The notes under the pieces are model-generated. The model saw only the letters and a program-made list of their open reading frames with translations, had not been told where the DNA came from and ran no database searches. Shown in pieces: positions 63,559-64,000 of a DNA stretch of 64,000 bases (the stretch's first letter is position 1; each line of letters starts with the position of its first letter). The stretch lies in the NCBI GenBank assembly GCA_949752795.1, contig OX457064.1:40234368-40298367 (forward strand), given 5' to 3'. The position numbers and the translations under genes were made by a program. This stretch comes from Hyperoodon ampullatus. Taxonomy: Eukaryota > Chordata > Mammalia > Artiodactyla > Ziphiidae.

Positions 63559-63774
63559 TTTTTTATTTTTATTTTTTTGCGGTACGCGGGCCTCTCACTG
63601 TTGTGGCCTCTCCTGTTGCGGAGCACAGGCTTCGCCGGACGCGCAGGCTCAGCGGCCATGGCTCACGGGCCCAGCCGCTCCGCAGCATGTGGGATCTTCC
63701 TGGACCGGGGCACGAACCCACATCCCCTGCATCGGCAGGCGGACTCCCAACCACTGCGTCACCAGGGAAGCCCC
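63559..63774 (-). mobile_element. CHR-2-type tRNA-derived SINE
   Basis: Minus-strand copy, from gcggtacgcgggcctctcac to the complement of gggcttccctggtgacgcag. The exact 10-bp target-site duplication ttgatgttat lies at 63549-63558 and 63775-63784. Carries a small internal insertion near 63630 ('gcttcgccggacgcg'). Confidence 0.95.
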
Positions 63775-63784
63775 TTGATGTTAT

Positions 63785-64000
63785 CTTGATAAAGCAGGAG
63801 AGGATTAGGCCCATGGAGGACGTTGTGGAGCACATTTATAGGCATGACTGTGATGTTATTAGCTCTCCCATATTTCAAGGGCTGACTTTACTAGAATATT
63901 GTAAAACAAGTGAAATGACTTTTAGTCCTTCCTAGGTTTCCCTTCTTTAGTCTTCTTGGCATTTCTCTCCATCTTTATCTTGAGAGCTGTTAAGACTTTC
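63785..64000 (+). other. MEOX2: MEOX2 intron 1, window end
   Basis: Short unique tail of the window; nothing recognised. Confidence 0.5.

Noticed and set aside
63524..63935. Several protein-like frames of 70-130 codons
   Set aside because: They are translations of the SINE in different frames; the same peptides recur at every SINE copy in the window.
46145..64000. MEOX2 exons 2 and 3
   Set aside because: I looked for the homeodomain coding pattern in all frames after exon 1 and found none; it must lie beyond the window.
1..64000. CRISPR array, phage or bacterial system
   Set aside because: The DNA is clearly mammalian: SINEs, L1, splice sites and a homeobox gene; no direct-repeat/spacer arrays seen.

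Overview
This is a 64 kb stretch of mammalian nuclear DNA, most likely from a whale or dolphin. The best evidence is a set of tRNA-derived SINEs of the CHR/CHR-2 type, whose 5' part begins gggcttccctggtggcgcag. Seven copies of the short class and two of the longer related class are little diverged, and most keep clear target-site duplications. Cetartiodactyl-type L1 3' ends and a mariner mini-element resembling the ruminant miR-2284/2285 source agree with this.

Only one protein-coding gene is firmly supported: exon 1 of the homeobox gene MEOX2 (GAX) on the + strand. Its ATG is at 45631 and its splice donor follows 46144. The exon encodes the N-terminal 171 residues, including the diagnostic polyhistidine/polyglutamine tract. 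It sits in a CpG-rich promoter domain (about 43.96-46.5 kb). Upstream of the ATG are a TATA-like box, a minimal start-stop uORF and an out-of-frame uATG whose reading frame overlaps the MEOX2 start.

Layout. Positions 1-43.9 kb are intergenic DNA upstream of MEOX2; in human this interval lies between MEOX2 and CRPPA. It holds an orphan GC/CpG-rich island at 1.66-2.69 kb with no recognised gene, a near full-length dead Tigger1 DNA transposon at 21.6-24.2 kb with a younger SINE nested in it, a MaLR-type LTR remnant, several L1 fragments and many SINEs. From 46145 to the window end lies MEOX2 intron 1, AT-rich and mostly unique, with a few old repeats, a mariner MITE hairpin at 52.5 kb and one SINE at 63.6 kb. 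No homeodomain exon was recognised after exon 1, so intron 1 appears to exceed 17.8 kb.

I see no CRISPR array, operon, tRNA gene or rRNA gene, and no convincing undescribed biological system. The points most worth checking are the 5'UTR uORFs of MEOX2, the orphan CpG island near 2 kb, the mariner hairpin as a possible microRNA source, and the nested transposon history. Repeat family names come from recognition by eye, and boundaries without a target-site duplication are approximate.
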